The position numbers were made by a program, and so were the translations under genes. The notes below the pieces were generated by a model. The model worked only from the letters and a program-made list of their open reading frames with translations, searched no databases and was not told the origin of the DNA. Positions 28,921 through 37,838 of a stretch of 64,000 nt of DNA are shown one piece after another (the stretch's first letter is position 1; the number at the start of each line of letters is the position of its first letter). This DNA is from Saccharopolyspora hirsuta (lineage in GTDB: Bacteria > Actinomycetota > Actinomycetes > Mycobacteriales > Pseudonocardiaceae): positions 496,001 through 560,000 of the forward strand of contig NZ_VWPH01000001.1 in the NCBI RefSeq assembly GCF_008630535.1, written 5' to 3'.

Positions 28921-29613
28921 TCAGCTCAGCGCGGCGGCCTGCGCGGTGAGGTCGGCGCCCAGGTGGGCGGAGTCGTTGAAGCTGCGGACGATCCAGCGGT
29001 CCGCGGTGACCACCAGCCGGGAGATCGAGCCGTTGTCGGCGCCCAGGAATGCCAGCGGGCGGGATCCGGTGGCCAGCGCCAGGGCCTGGCCGATGACCCC
29101 GCCGTGGGTGAACACCGCGATCCGCTGGTCCGGGTGCGCCGCGGCCAGGCGCTCGATCGCCCCGCGCACCCGGTCGCCCAGCGCCTCGACGGACTCCGCG
29201 CCGGGGATGACGTCCCAGCGCTGCTCGGCGTGCATCCGCTGGATCACCGGGTCGTTCGCGGCGACCTTCTGGCGGAACAGCCCGCCCTCCCACTCGCCGA
29301 GGTGCACCTCGCGCAGGTCCGGTTCGACCTGCGGGGTCAGGCCGAGGCGGGCCGCCAGCGGCGCTGCGGTCTGGACGGTGCGGCGCAGCGTGGTCACGTA
29401 GATCGCGTCCAGGTCCGCGTCGGCCAGCCGCTGCGCGACGCGCTCGGCGTGCTCCCGGCCCTGCGGGGCCAGCTCCGGGTCGCCCTGCCCGTCGACCAGC
29501 GGGAACGGCCGGTCGGGGCGGGCCGGTGCGGATTCGCCGTGCCGGATCAGCAGGATGTCGGCGGCCCCGGCCGGGACCGAGAACCGGGACTGCCGGTACT
29601 CCACTTCGGACAT
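28921..29613 (-). CDS. Histidine phosphatase family protein (phosphoglycerate-mutase-like)
   Basis: A 230-residue branch-1 histidine phosphatase. The catalytic RHGES motif (LLIRHGESAPARPD) is at about residue 24. The second arginine follows in TTLRRTVQTA, the acid at EVHLGEWEGGLF, and the second histidine in VFTHGGVIGQALAL. All catalytic residues are present. ATG 29613 (MSEVEYRQSRFSVPAGA) was chosen; the frame is open further but shadows the crotonase genes. Dephosphorylation of a small metabolite is likely. It is divergent from the crotonase pair at 29726. Confidence 0.88.
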   Translation of the reverse strand: MSEVEYRQSRFSVPAGAADILLIRHGESAPARPDRPFPLVDGQGDPELAPQGREHAERVAQRLADADLDAIYVTTLRRTVQTAAPLAARLGLTPQVEPDLREVHLGEWEGGLFRQKVAANDPVIQRMHAEQRWDVIPGAESVEALGDRVRGAIERLAAAHPDQRIAVFTHGGVIGQALALATGSRPLAFLGADNGSISRLVVTADRWIVRSFNDSAHLGADLTAQAAALS

Positions 29614-29725
29614 GCTGGCTCGCTTCCCTGGGGATCTGGGTCCACCCGGACCCTTCCAGCGCGCCAGGTGGTTTTCAAGTCGTTCCCGAGGTGCGGTTCG
29701 CGCCGCACCGGTACCGAGGCGGTGG

Positions 29726-30517
29726 GTGAGCAAAGTGGATGGTGACGAGGTCCTGGTGACCCAGGACGGCGCCGTGCTGACGGCCACGATCAACCGGCCG
29801 AGGCGCAAGAACGCGCTCGACACCGCGGCCTGGAACGGCCTGCACGAGGCGGTGGCGAAGGCGGCGGCGGACGACAGCGTGCGCTGCGTGGTGATCACCG
29901 GCGCGGACGGCGACTTCTGCGCGGGCGCGGACCTCAGCGGCGATCGCGGCGGGCAGCACCCGCTGCACCGGATGCACGGCATCAACGACATCGCGCTGGC
30001 GCTGCACGAGCTGCCGAAGCCGTCGGTGGCCAAGGTGCGCGGCGTGGCGGTCGGTGCCGGGTGGAACCTGGCGCTGGGCTGCGATCTCGTGGTGTGCACC
30101 CCGGACGCGCGGTTCTCCCAGATCTTCGCCAAGCGCGGGTTGTCGCTGGACTTCGGCGGTTCCTGGCTGCTGCCGCGGATCGTCGGGATGCAGCAGGCCA
30201 AGCGGTTGGCGCTGCTCGGCGAGATCATCGGCGCCGAGGAGGCGCACGAGCTGGGTGCGGTGACCTGGGTGCGGGAGGACGCCGAGATCGACGGTTTCGT
30301 CGCCGACCTCGCCGAGCGCCTCGCGCAGGGGCCGCCGATCGCGCTGGCGCAGAACAAGCAGATGCTGCACGCGGGCAGCCACCAGAGCCTCCGGGAGGCG
30401 CTGGAGAACGAGGCCCGCGCGCAGGCGATCAACTTCGCCACCGACGCACCGGCCGCGCGGACGGCGTTCGTGAACAAGACCGAACCGGAGTTCACCGGGG
30501 AGTGGATGGTGCGATGA
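29726..30517 (+). CDS. Enoyl-CoA hydratase/isomerase (crotonase) 2
   Basis: A 263-residue crotonase with ATINRPRRKNALD, the oxyanion-hole segment GADGDFCAGADLSGDRGG near 60-75 and VRGVAVGAGWNLALGCDLVV near 100. The segment FAKRGLSLDFGGSWLLPRIVG retains Asp rather than Glu at the site of the second acid, as in isomerase-like or dehalogenase-like members. The start GTG 29726 is the first in-frame candidate downstream of the divergent phosphatase gene, with GAGGCGG upstream. It overlaps crotonase 3 by 4 bp (ATGA), so the two are made together and may act as a pair. Confidence 0.87.
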   Translation: MSKVDGDEVLVTQDGAVLTATINRPRRKNALDTAAWNGLHEAVAKAAADDSVRCVVITGADGDFCAGADLSGDRGGQHPLHRMHGINDIALALHELPKPSVAKVRGVAVGAGWNLALGCDLVVCTPDARFSQIFAKRGLSLDFGGSWLLPRIVGMQQAKRLALLGEIIGAEEAHELGAVTWVREDAEIDGFVADLAERLAQGPPIALAQNKQMLHAGSHQSLREALENEARAQAINFATDAPAARTAFVNKTEPEFTGEWMVR

Positions 30518-31398
30518 GCTACGCCCAGATCGCCTACGAGGTTTCCGAAGGCATCGCCACGATCACGCTGAACCGGCCGGACAAGCTCAACGCGTTCACC
30601 CACGTGATGCGCGACGAGCTGATCGACGCCTTCGGCGCCGCCGACGCCGACGACGAGGTCCGCGCGGTGATCGTCACCGGCGCCGGGCGCGGGTTCTGCG
30701 CCGGGGCGGACCTGAGCGCGGGCGCGGACACCTTCAACGCGAGCGCGAACGACGAGCGGGCGGAGTCCCGGTGGTCGGCGGGCCAGATCGACGGCGTGCC
30801 GCGCGACGGCGGCGGCACGGTGGCGCTGCGCATCGCCGAGTCGCGCAAGCCGGTGATCGCCGCGTTCAACGGACCGGCGGTCGGGGTGGGCGTGACGATG
30901 ATGCTGCCCGCCGACATCCGGCTGGCCGCCGAGTCGGCTCGGTTCGGCCTGGTCTTCGCCCGGCGGGGCATCCTGCCGGAGGCGGCCTCGACGTGGTTCC
31001 TGCCGCGCGTGGTCGGCATCTCCCAGGCGATGGAGTGGGTTGCCACCGGGCGGGTCTTCGACGCCCAGGAGGCGCTGTCCGGGCGGCTGGTCTCGCACGT
31101 CGTGCCGGACGACGACCTGCTGCCCGCCGCTCGCGGCATCGCCCGCGAGATCGCCGACAACACCTCGGGCATCTCGGTCGCGGTGTCCCGCCAGCTGCTG
31201 TGGGGCATGCTCAGCGCGGACTCGCCGTGGGAGGCGCACCGCCTGGACTCCAAGGCGATCAACCACCTCGGCGCGGCCCCGGACGCGGCCGAGGGCGTGT
31301 CGGCGTTCCTGGCCAAGCGCCCGGCCGAGTTCCCGATGAAGGTCAGCACCGACTACCCCGACTTCATCCCGCCGTGGCCGCCCCGCCCGGAGCGGTGA
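30514..31398 (+). CDS. Enoyl-CoA hydratase/isomerase (crotonase) 3
   Basis: A 294-residue crotonase. It has ITLNRPDKLNAFTHVM and GAGRGFCAGADLSAGADTF, followed by a loop of about 25 extra charged residues (SANDERAESRWSAGQ) and then FNGPAVGVGVTMMLPADIRLAAES. FARRGILPEAASTWFLPRVVG contains the Glu expected at the second catalytic position. It overlaps crotonase 2 by 4 bp. The C-terminus (PDFIPPWPPRPER) is Pro-rich. The inserted loop lies near the substrate channel and may select for a bulkier acyl group. A bidirectional hairpin closes the gene. Confidence 0.88.
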   Translation: MSYAQIAYEVSEGIATITLNRPDKLNAFTHVMRDELIDAFGAADADDEVRAVIVTGAGRGFCAGADLSAGADTFNASANDERAESRWSAGQIDGVPRDGGGTVALRIAESRKPVIAAFNGPAVGVGVTMMLPADIRLAAESARFGLVFARRGILPEAASTWFLPRVVGISQAMEWVATGRVFDAQEALSGRLVSHVVPDDDLLPAARGIAREIADNTSGISVAVSRQLLWGMLSADSPWEAHRLDSKAINHLGAAPDAAEGVSAFLAKRPAEFPMKVSTDYPDFIPPWPPRPER

Positions 31399-31421
31399 GG
31401 GACACCCGTGCCCCTCACCGC
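31392..31421. terminator. Bidirectional terminator between convergent crotonase genes
   Basis: A perfect 10 bp stem GCGGTGAGGG/CCCTCACCGC with a 10-base loop. The left arm overlaps the stop codon of crotonase 3. Confidence 0.75.
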
Positions 31422-31429
31422 GGACGCCG

Positions 31430-32251
31430 TCAGGCGGGATCGGTGAACTCCGGGGCGCGCTCGTCCAGGTTCGCGCGGACCGCCTCGGTCTGGTTGGGGC
31501 TGCCGATGAGGGCGTTGATCGCCTCCTGCTCGGCGGCGAAGCCCTCGGCCAGGGAGGTGCGGCCCGCCATGTCGAGCAGCTGCTTGGAGCGGCGGATCGC
31601 GTCCGGGCTCTTGGTCGCGATCTCGCGGGCCAGGTCGAGGGCGGCGGCCAGCGGATCGTCCTCGACCCGGGTGGCCAGGCCGAGTTCGGCGGCCTCGGTG
31701 CCGCTGACGATGCGGCCGGTGAAGGTCAGCTCCTTGGCGACGTCGCGGCCCACCAGCTCCGGCAGCAGCTGGGTGCCGGTCATGTCCGGGGCCAGCCCCC
31801 ACTTGATCTCCATCACCGACAGCCGCGCGTCGGCCGCCACCAGCCGGATGTCCGCGCCCAGCGCCACCTGCAGGCCGCCGCCGAAGGCCGCGCCGTGCAC
31901 CGCGGCGATCACCGGCACCGGGATCGTCGTCCACACGTGCGCCGCCTGCTGGCCGCGGGACTTGGCCGGGCCGACCGGTTCGGTGGTCGCCGCGCGCCGT
32001 TCGGGGGACCGGCCGCCGTCGGCCATCTGCCGGAAGTTGCCGAAGTCCAGCCCGGCGCAGAACGCGCGGCCCTCGCCGGAGAGCACCACGGCGCGCACGC
32101 TCCGGTCCTCGCGCAGCCGCAGCCCGGTGGCCACGAGCGCCTCGAACATGGCCTGGTCCAGCGCGTTGAGCTTGTCCGGTCTGCTCATCCGCACGTCCGC
32201 CACGCCGTCGGAGATGGTGCAGCTGACCCGTTGCTCGGCCGTTGTGGTCAC
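31430..32251 (-). CDS. Enoyl-CoA hydratase/isomerase (crotonase) 4
   Basis: A 273-residue crotonase with VRMSRPDKLNALDQAMFEAL, the oxyanion-hole motif GEGRAFCAGLDFGNFRQ near 65-80 and VHGAAFGGGLQVALGADIRLVA. The segment VMEIKWGLAPDMTGTQLLPELVG has Asp at the position of the second acid, as in isomerase and dehalogenase subgroups. GTG 32251 follows AGGAGG at a 6 nt distance. The gene is divergent from the SMP-30 operon and convergent with crotonase 3. It looks like a single-gene unit. Confidence 0.88.
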   Translation of the reverse strand: MTTTAEQRVSCTISDGVADVRMSRPDKLNALDQAMFEALVATGLRLREDRSVRAVVLSGEGRAFCAGLDFGNFRQMADGGRSPERRAATTEPVGPAKSRGQQAAHVWTTIPVPVIAAVHGAAFGGGLQVALGADIRLVAADARLSVMEIKWGLAPDMTGTQLLPELVGRDVAKELTFTGRIVSGTEAAELGLATRVEDDPLAAALDLAREIATKSPDAIRRSKQLLDMAGRTSLAEGFAAEQEAINALIGSPNQTEAVRANLDERAPEFTDPA

Positions 32252-32426
32252 GGAACCTCCTGGTGTGCGGCGGTGTTCTCCCGCTCTGCGGCGATTTCCC
32301 GCGCGGCACCGGGAACATCCCCTTGTGCTCGCCGCGCGATCGAGCCTAGTGTCACCGAAAGCGCGCTCGCGCGGAACCTCCTCGTGTCATCCACTGTGGA
32401 CTAATCAGTTCGGCGGAAGGGGCACC

Positions 32427-33353
32427 ATGACCGAGATGCGGCAGATCGCCTCGGGCCTGCAGTTCCCGGAGGGGCCGGTGGCGCTCGACGACGGTTCCGT
32501 GCTGCTGGTGGAGATCAAGCGCGGCACCCTGTCGCGGGTCGCCGCCGACGGCTCGGTGTCGGTGGTCGCCGACTGCGGCGGTGGGCCCAACGGTGCGGCG
32601 ATCGGACCGGACGGCGCGGTGTACGTGTGCAACAACGGCGGGTTCGAGTGGCTGGAGATCCGCGGCCGCGACGTGCCCGGCATGCAACCGGCCGACTACA
32701 TCGGCGGCCGGATCCAGCGCGTCACGATGGACGGCGCCGTCACCGACCTCTACACCGAGGTCGACGGGCACCCGCTGCGCGGCCCGAACGACCTCGTCTT
32801 CGACGCCGAGGGCGGTTTCTACTTCACCGACCTGGGCAAGCGGCGACCGCGCGAGACCGACCGCGGCGGGCTCTACTACGCCACGCCCGACGGCGACCGG
32901 ATCGAGGAGATCGCCTACCCGCTGGCCGACGCCAACGGGGTCGGGCTGTCCCCGGACGGTTCGCGGATCTACGTGGCGGAAACCTCCACCGGCCGCGTCT
33001 GGTACTGGGACGTCGACGGCCCGGGGCGGTTGCGCCGCACCGGCAACGGCCCGGCCGGGGCCGCGCTGCTGCACGGCTTCCCCGGCTACCAGCTGCTGGA
33101 CTCGCTGGCGGTGGACTCCGAGGGCAACGTCTGCGTGGCGACCCTGATCACCGGCGGGATCAGCGTGCTCGGCCCGGACGGCGAGCTCAAGGACGTCCGC
33201 AAGCCGCCCCGGCACGACCCGCACGTCACCAACATCTGCTTCGGCGGGCCGGACCTGCGCACCGCCTACATCACGTCGTCCGGCCGGGGGCTCCTCTACG
33301 AGCTGGAGTGGCACTGCCCCGGCCTGGAGCTCAACCACGCGAGGAGGGGTTGA
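32427..33353 (+). CDS. SMP-30/gluconolactonase-like hydrolase
   Basis: A 308-residue six-bladed propeller of the SMP-30/gluconolactonase/LRE family. The expected metal-site pattern is visible: a Glu early in LQFPEGPVALDDG, an Asn in PNDLVFDAEGGFYFTD and an Asp in LLDSLAVDSEGNVCVAT. The family hydrolyses lactones or esters with a bound calcium or other divalent metal. ATG 32427 follows GGAAGGGG. The stop overlaps the ATG of the next ligase gene by one base, so a lactone or ester could be opened and the resulting acid activated by the ligase. Confidence 0.88.
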   Translation: MTEMRQIASGLQFPEGPVALDDGSVLLVEIKRGTLSRVAADGSVSVVADCGGGPNGAAIGPDGAVYVCNNGGFEWLEIRGRDVPGMQPADYIGGRIQRVTMDGAVTDLYTEVDGHPLRGPNDLVFDAEGGFYFTDLGKRRPRETDRGGLYYATPDGDRIEEIAYPLADANGVGLSPDGSRIYVAETSTGRVWYWDVDGPGRLRRTGNGPAGAALLHGFPGYQLLDSLAVDSEGNVCVATLITGGISVLGPDGELKDVRKPPRHDPHVTNICFGGPDLRTAYITSSGRGLLYELEWHCPGLELNHARRG

Positions 33354-35020
33354 TGGCGCAGGACGAGCGGGAGCGGTTGCTCGCCGAGCTCATCGGGCCG
33401 GGCGGGGACTTCGAGATCGCCACCCGGGAGGTCGGCGGGATCCCGATGCGGGTCTACACCGGCGGCCCGGCGACGCTGCGCGACGTGGTGCTGTTCAGCA
33501 GCGGCCACGGCGAGCGGGACTTCCTGGTCTACGAGGACTTCCGGTGCAGCTTCGCCGAGCACTTCCGGCTGGTGGCCGGGCTCGCCCGGTGCCTGCGGGA
33601 GGAGTACGGGCTGGCCACCGGCGACCGGGTGGCCATCGCGATGCGCAACTTCCCGGAGTGGTCGGTGATCTTCTGGGCGATCCAGGCGGCGGGGTTGATC
33701 GCGGTCCCGCTCAACGCCTGGTGGACCGACGCCGAACTGCGCTACGGGCTGACCGATTCCGGCGCTGCGGTGGTGTTCGCCGACGCGGAGCGGGCCGCGC
33801 TGATCGACCGCGGGATCCCGGTCGTGCAGGTCCGCGGCGAAGCCCTGGCGCTTGGCGCGCGGGCCTGGTCGGAGCTGGTGGCGTCGCTGCCCGCCGACGC
33901 GGAGCTGCCGGACGTGACCATTGGTCCCGACGACGACGCGACGATCATGTACACCTCGGGCACCACGGGACGCCCCAAGGGCGCGGTCGGCACGCACCGA
34001 AACCACTGCACGAACGTGCTCAACACGGTGGTCGGCAGGCGGGTGCAGGCCGCGCTGGCCAACGGCGGGGTGTTCCCGCCGCTGGGCGATCCGGACGCGC
34101 CGCAGCCCGGTGTCCTGCTGACCTTCCCGCTGTTCCACATCGCCGGGCTCACCTCGCTGTGCTTCGCCACGCTGGCCGGGGTGAAGCTGGCGACGATGTA
34201 CCGGTGGGACCGCGAGGCCGCGGCGCGGCTGATCCTCGACGAGGGCCTGACCACCGCGGCCGGGGTGCCGACCGTGATGCGGGACCTGGTCGAGCAGGGC
34301 GAGGCGGTGCGGCAGCTCGAAGGGGTCAACATGGGCGGTGCGCCGATCCCGCCCGACCTGGTGCACCGCATCGACGGCCTGGGCACGGGCGTCGCGCCCG
34401 CCAGCGGCTACGGCCTGACGGAGACGACCTCGGCGGTGACGACCAACGCCGGTGTCGACTACCTGGAGCGCGCCGACAGCGTCGGCCGGTGCGTGCCGGG
34501 CGCGGACCTGCGCGTCGTGGACCCGGCGACCGGCGACGACCTGCCCGACGGCGAGATCGGCGAGCTGTGCTTCCGCGGGCCCAACGTCGTGCGCGGCTAC
34601 TGGAACAACCCGCAGGCCACCGCGGAGTCCTTCACCGACGGCTGGTTCCGCACCGGCGACCTCGGCTACGTCGAGGACGGCTGGGTGCACGTGGTCGACC
34701 GGCTCAAGGACGTGGTGATCCGCGGCGGCGAGAACGTCTACTGCGCGGAGGTCGAGGCGGCGCTGTTCGAGCACCCCGCGGTGCTCGACTGCGCGGTCGT
34801 CGGCCTGCCGCACCCGAAGCTGGGGGAGGAGGTGGCGGCCGTGGTGAACCTGCGGACCGAGGTCGACACCGCCGAGCTGCAAGCGCACGTCGCGGCCCGG
34901 CTGGCGGCGTTCAAGGTCCCGGCGCACGTGGTGGTCCGCCCCGACCCGTTGCCGCGCACCCCCACCGGCAAGGTGCTCAAGCGCCAGCTGCGCGAGCACC
35001 TCGGCGCGCACGGGAGCTGA
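33353..35020 (+). CDS. Acyl-CoA synthetase (AMP-forming), class I long form
   Basis: A 555-residue ANL ligase. The motif YTSGTTGRPKG begins at residue 200; then GYGLTETTSAV, GDLGYVEDGWVHVVDRLKD, GGENVYCAEVEAALFEHP and the C-terminal lysine motif RTPTGKVLKRQLREHL. It belongs to a different subgroup from the two 511-residue ligases in this window, closer to fatty-acid or feruloyl-type enzymes. ATG 33353 shares its first base with the previous stop and is preceded by GAGGAGGGG. In the operon it would activate the acid produced by the SMP-30 enzyme. Substrate unknown. Confidence 0.9.
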   Translation: MAQDERERLLAELIGPGGDFEIATREVGGIPMRVYTGGPATLRDVVLFSSGHGERDFLVYEDFRCSFAEHFRLVAGLARCLREEYGLATGDRVAIAMRNFPEWSVIFWAIQAAGLIAVPLNAWWTDAELRYGLTDSGAAVVFADAERAALIDRGIPVVQVRGEALALGARAWSELVASLPADAELPDVTIGPDDDATIMYTSGTTGRPKGAVGTHRNHCTNVLNTVVGRRVQAALANGGVFPPLGDPDAPQPGVLLTFPLFHIAGLTSLCFATLAGVKLATMYRWDREAAARLILDEGLTTAAGVPTVMRDLVEQGEAVRQLEGVNMGGAPIPPDLVHRIDGLGTGVAPASGYGLTETTSAVTTNAGVDYLERADSVGRCVPGADLRVVDPATGDDLPDGEIGELCFRGPNVVRGYWNNPQATAESFTDGWFRTGDLGYVEDGWVHVVDRLKDVVIRGGENVYCAEVEAALFEHPAVLDCAVVGLPHPKLGEEVAAVVNLRTEVDTAELQAHVAARLAAFKVPAHVVVRPDPLPRTPTGKVLKRQLREHLGAHGS

Positions 35021-35021
35021 T

Positions 35022-36050
35022 GTGGAACTCCGCGGCATCGAACCGGAACCGACCGAGCGCTGGCTGCGCGACAACGTGCCGGGCCTGCGTGCACCGGTGG
35101 AGTTCGTGCTGGTCTCCGGCGGGCGGTCCAACCTGACCTACCGGGTCACCGACGCCGACGGCGTGGTGCGCGCCCTGCGCCGCCCGCCCACCGGCGGCGT
35201 GCTCAGCACCGCGCACGACATGAGCCGCGAGTGGCGCTTCATCTCCGCCCTGCACGGCACCGCGGTCCCGGTGCCCGAGCCGCTGGCGTACTGCGCCGAC
35301 CCGGCGGTGACCGGCGCTGAGTTCTACGTGATGGGCTTCGTCGACGGCACCGTGCTGGCCGACGCCGGATCGGCCGGGGCGTTCCCGCCGCAGGCCCGGG
35401 AGCGGGCCGGGCTGGCGACCGTGGAGTGCATGGCGGCGCTGCACACCGTCGACCCGGACTCGGTCGGCCTGGGCGATGTCGCCCGCCGCGACGGCTACCT
35501 GCAGCGGCAGCTGCGCCGCTGGCAGCGCCAAGTGCACCAGTCCGGCGCGCCCGACCTGGAACTGCTGGACGCGGTGCACGACGCGCTGGCGGCCAACGTG
35601 CCCGAGCAGACCACCGGGATCGTGCACGGCGACTTCCGGCCCGGGAACCTGTCGTTCGCGCCGGACGGCGAGGTGCAGGCCGTCTTCGACTGGGAGCTGG
35701 CCACCCTGGGCGAACCGCTGGCCGACCTCGGCTGGCTGGTGGCGTCGTGGGCCGAACCCGGCGACCAGGTCCCGGCCGTCGCCCAGGGACCCACCGCCGA
35801 GCCCGGCTTCCCCGGCCGCACCGAGGTCGTCGACCGCTACGCGGCGCTGACCGGCCGCGACGTCTCGGACCTGCCGTACTACGTGGCCTTCCAGCGCTGG
35901 CGGTCGTGCTGCATCGGCGCCGGGGTGCGGGCCCGCTACCTGGCCGGTGTGATGGGCGACGACGGCTACGTGGCCGAGGAGCGGGCCAAGGACGAGCTGC
36001 GCCAGGCCCAGCTGGCCTGGGAAGCAGTGCGGGACCTGGGGCTGGTGTGA
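35022..36050 (+). CDS. APH-family phosphotransferase (ACAD10/11 N-domain-like)
   Basis: A 342-residue aminoglycoside-phosphotransferase-fold kinase. The nucleotide-binding start reads LVSGGRSNLTYRVTDADG; the catalytic loop is IVHGDFRPGNL (His-Gly-Asp, then Asn) and the metal-binding segment is AVFDWELATLGEPLADLGWL. This pattern matches the kinase-like domain of ACAD10/ACAD11. In those proteins it phosphorylates 4-hydroxyacyl-CoA so that the phosphate can be eliminated before beta-oxidation. GTG 35022 follows the ligase stop by one base. Together with a lactonase and a ligase, it suggests catabolism of a hydroxy acid (4- or 5-hydroxy, from a lactone); this is inference. No acyl-CoA dehydrogenase is fused or adjacent. 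Confidence 0.85.
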   Translation: MELRGIEPEPTERWLRDNVPGLRAPVEFVLVSGGRSNLTYRVTDADGVVRALRRPPTGGVLSTAHDMSREWRFISALHGTAVPVPEPLAYCADPAVTGAEFYVMGFVDGTVLADAGSAGAFPPQARERAGLATVECMAALHTVDPDSVGLGDVARRDGYLQRQLRRWQRQVHQSGAPDLELLDAVHDALAANVPEQTTGIVHGDFRPGNLSFAPDGEVQAVFDWELATLGEPLADLGWLVASWAEPGDQVPAVAQGPTAEPGFPGRTEVVDRYAALTGRDVSDLPYYVAFQRWRSCCIGAGVRARYLAGVMGDDGYVAEERAKDELRQAQLAWEAVRDLGLV

Positions 36051-36083
36051 GCGCGATGTCGCGCGGAATCGGAGGCAGCACAC

Positions 36084-37838
36084 ATGACGCGAGCGATTCG
36101 GATCGGCGGGTTCTCCGGCTACCTGGGGGACCGGCGCAGCGCGCTGGCCGAGGCGGTGGCCGGTGACCCGTGCGACGTGCTGATCGGCGACTACCTGGCC
36201 GAGTTCACCCTCGCCATGCTGGCGGCCCGCCACCGCAGCGACCCGTCGAAGGGCTACGTCGAGTACTTCCTCGACCAGCTCCGCCCGCACCTCGCGACCC
36301 TGGCCGAACGCGGCACCCGCGTGGTGGTCAACGCCGGTGGCTTCAACCCGGCCGGGCTTGCCGACGCGGTGCGCGCGCTGATCGCCGAGAGCGGTGTCGC
36401 GCTGCGCGTCGCGCACGTCGAGGGCGACAACGTGCTGTCCACATTGGATGACCTCCTGGCCGCCGGGCACCAGATGCCGAGCCTGGACAGCGGCGCACCC
36501 CTGGCGGACTGGGGCCACCGGCCGATCGCCGCCAACGCCTACCTCGGCGGGTGGGGCATCGCCGCAGCCCTGCGCGCGGGCGCGGACGTCGTGGTGTGCG
36601 GGCGGGTCACCGACGCGTCGCTGACCGTCGGCCCGGCCGCGTGGTGGCACGACTGGCAACCCGACGACTGGGACCGGCTCGCCGCCGCGGTGGTGGCCGG
36701 GCACGTCATCGAGTGCGGCCCGCACGCGGTGGGCGGCAACTTCTCCGGGTTCACCCGCGTGCCCGGCATGGTCGCGCCGGGCTTCCCGATCGCCGAGATC
36801 GCCGCCGACGGCACGACCGTCATCACCAAGCACGCCCGCGACGGCGGAACGGTCACAGTGGACACCGTGACCGCCCAGCTGGTCTACGAGATCCAGGGCC
36901 CGCGCTACCTCAACCCGGACGTCACCGCGCACCTGGACACCGTGCGGCTGCGGCAGCTCGCGCCGGACCGGGTGGAGGTGTCCGGGACCACCGGGTCCCC
37001 GCCGCCCCCGACGACCAAGGTCGCGGTGTTCGCCCCGATCGGCCACCAGATCGTGCTCAGCCTCTACGCCACCGGCCTGGACATCGCCGAGAAGGTGGCG
37101 CTGATCCGCGCCCAGGCCGAGGCGCTGCTGGCCGGGGCGGACGCCGAGCTCGACGTGAGCGCGCTCGGCACCGCCGCGGAGGACCCGGAGCGGCAGTGGG
37201 ACGCCACCGTGCAGGTGCGCATCATGGCCACCGCCGCCGACCGGGAACCGCTGGCGCGGCTGGCCGAGGGGATCGGCGAGCTGTTCCTGTCCAGCATCCC
37301 GGGCTTCTACACCGACAGCGCGGCCCGCCAGTCCGCCTCGCCGAGACCGCGCATCGACTACTGGCCCTCGCTGCTGGCCGTCGACGCGGTGCCGCACGAG
37401 GTGGTGCTCGACGACGGCACCCGGATCCCGATCGCCCCGCCCCCGGCCACCGAGCAGCCGGACCAGCCCGAGCACCCGGAACCGGCGCGGGCCGAGCTCG
37501 GCGAGACCCGCCGAGTCCCGCTCGGCCGCCTCGCGCACGCCCGCAGCGGCGACAAGGGCGGCAACAGCAACGTCGGACTGTGGGTGGCCGACCCGCGGGC
37601 CTGGCCGTGGCTGCGCGACCTGCTCAGCACCGACGAGCTGCGGCGGCTGATGCCCGAGGCGAAGGACCTCGACATCGTCCGGCACGAGTTCCCGCACCTG
37701 CGCGCGGTGCACTTCGTCCTGCGCGGGCTCCTGGGCACCGGCGGTTCGAGCAACCTGCGGGTCGACCCGATCGGCAAGGCGGTCGGCGAGTTCCTCCGCG
37801 CCCGGCACGTCGACGTCCCGGTGGAGCTGCTGGACTAG
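36084..37838 (+). CDS. AtuA-like protein (DUF1446, acyclic terpene utilisation family)
   Basis: A 584-residue protein. Residues 1-440 match DUF1446: IRIGGFSGYLGDRRSALAEAV, DVLIGDYLAEFTLAMLA, HVEGDNVLSTLDDL, VVCGRVTDASLTVGPAAWWH and IECGPHAVGGNFSGF. After a Pro/Glu-rich linker, the last 110 residues form the second conserved domain (LGRLAHARSGDKGGNSNVGLWV), which is also found as a separate protein next to geranyl-CoA carboxylase genes. In Pseudomonas AtuA is required for growth on acyclic terpenes, but its reaction is unknown. It is the last gene of the operon from 32427. Its stop overlaps the stop of the convergent exporter gene by 3 bp (CTAG). Confidence 0.9.
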   Translation: MTRAIRIGGFSGYLGDRRSALAEAVAGDPCDVLIGDYLAEFTLAMLAARHRSDPSKGYVEYFLDQLRPHLATLAERGTRVVVNAGGFNPAGLADAVRALIAESGVALRVAHVEGDNVLSTLDDLLAAGHQMPSLDSGAPLADWGHRPIAANAYLGGWGIAAALRAGADVVVCGRVTDASLTVGPAAWWHDWQPDDWDRLAAAVVAGHVIECGPHAVGGNFSGFTRVPGMVAPGFPIAEIAADGTTVITKHARDGGTVTVDTVTAQLVYEIQGPRYLNPDVTAHLDTVRLRQLAPDRVEVSGTTGSPPPPTTKVAVFAPIGHQIVLSLYATGLDIAEKVALIRAQAEALLAGADAELDVSALGTAAEDPERQWDATVQVRIMATAADREPLARLAEGIGELFLSSIPGFYTDSAARQSASPRPRIDYWPSLLAVDAVPHEVVLDDGTRIPIAPPPATEQPDQPEHPEPARAELGETRRVPLGRLAHARSGDKGGNSNVGLWVADPRAWPWLRDLLSTDELRRLMPEAKDLDIVRHEFPHLRAVHFVLRGLLGTGGSSNLRVDPIGKAVGEFLRARHVDVPVELLD

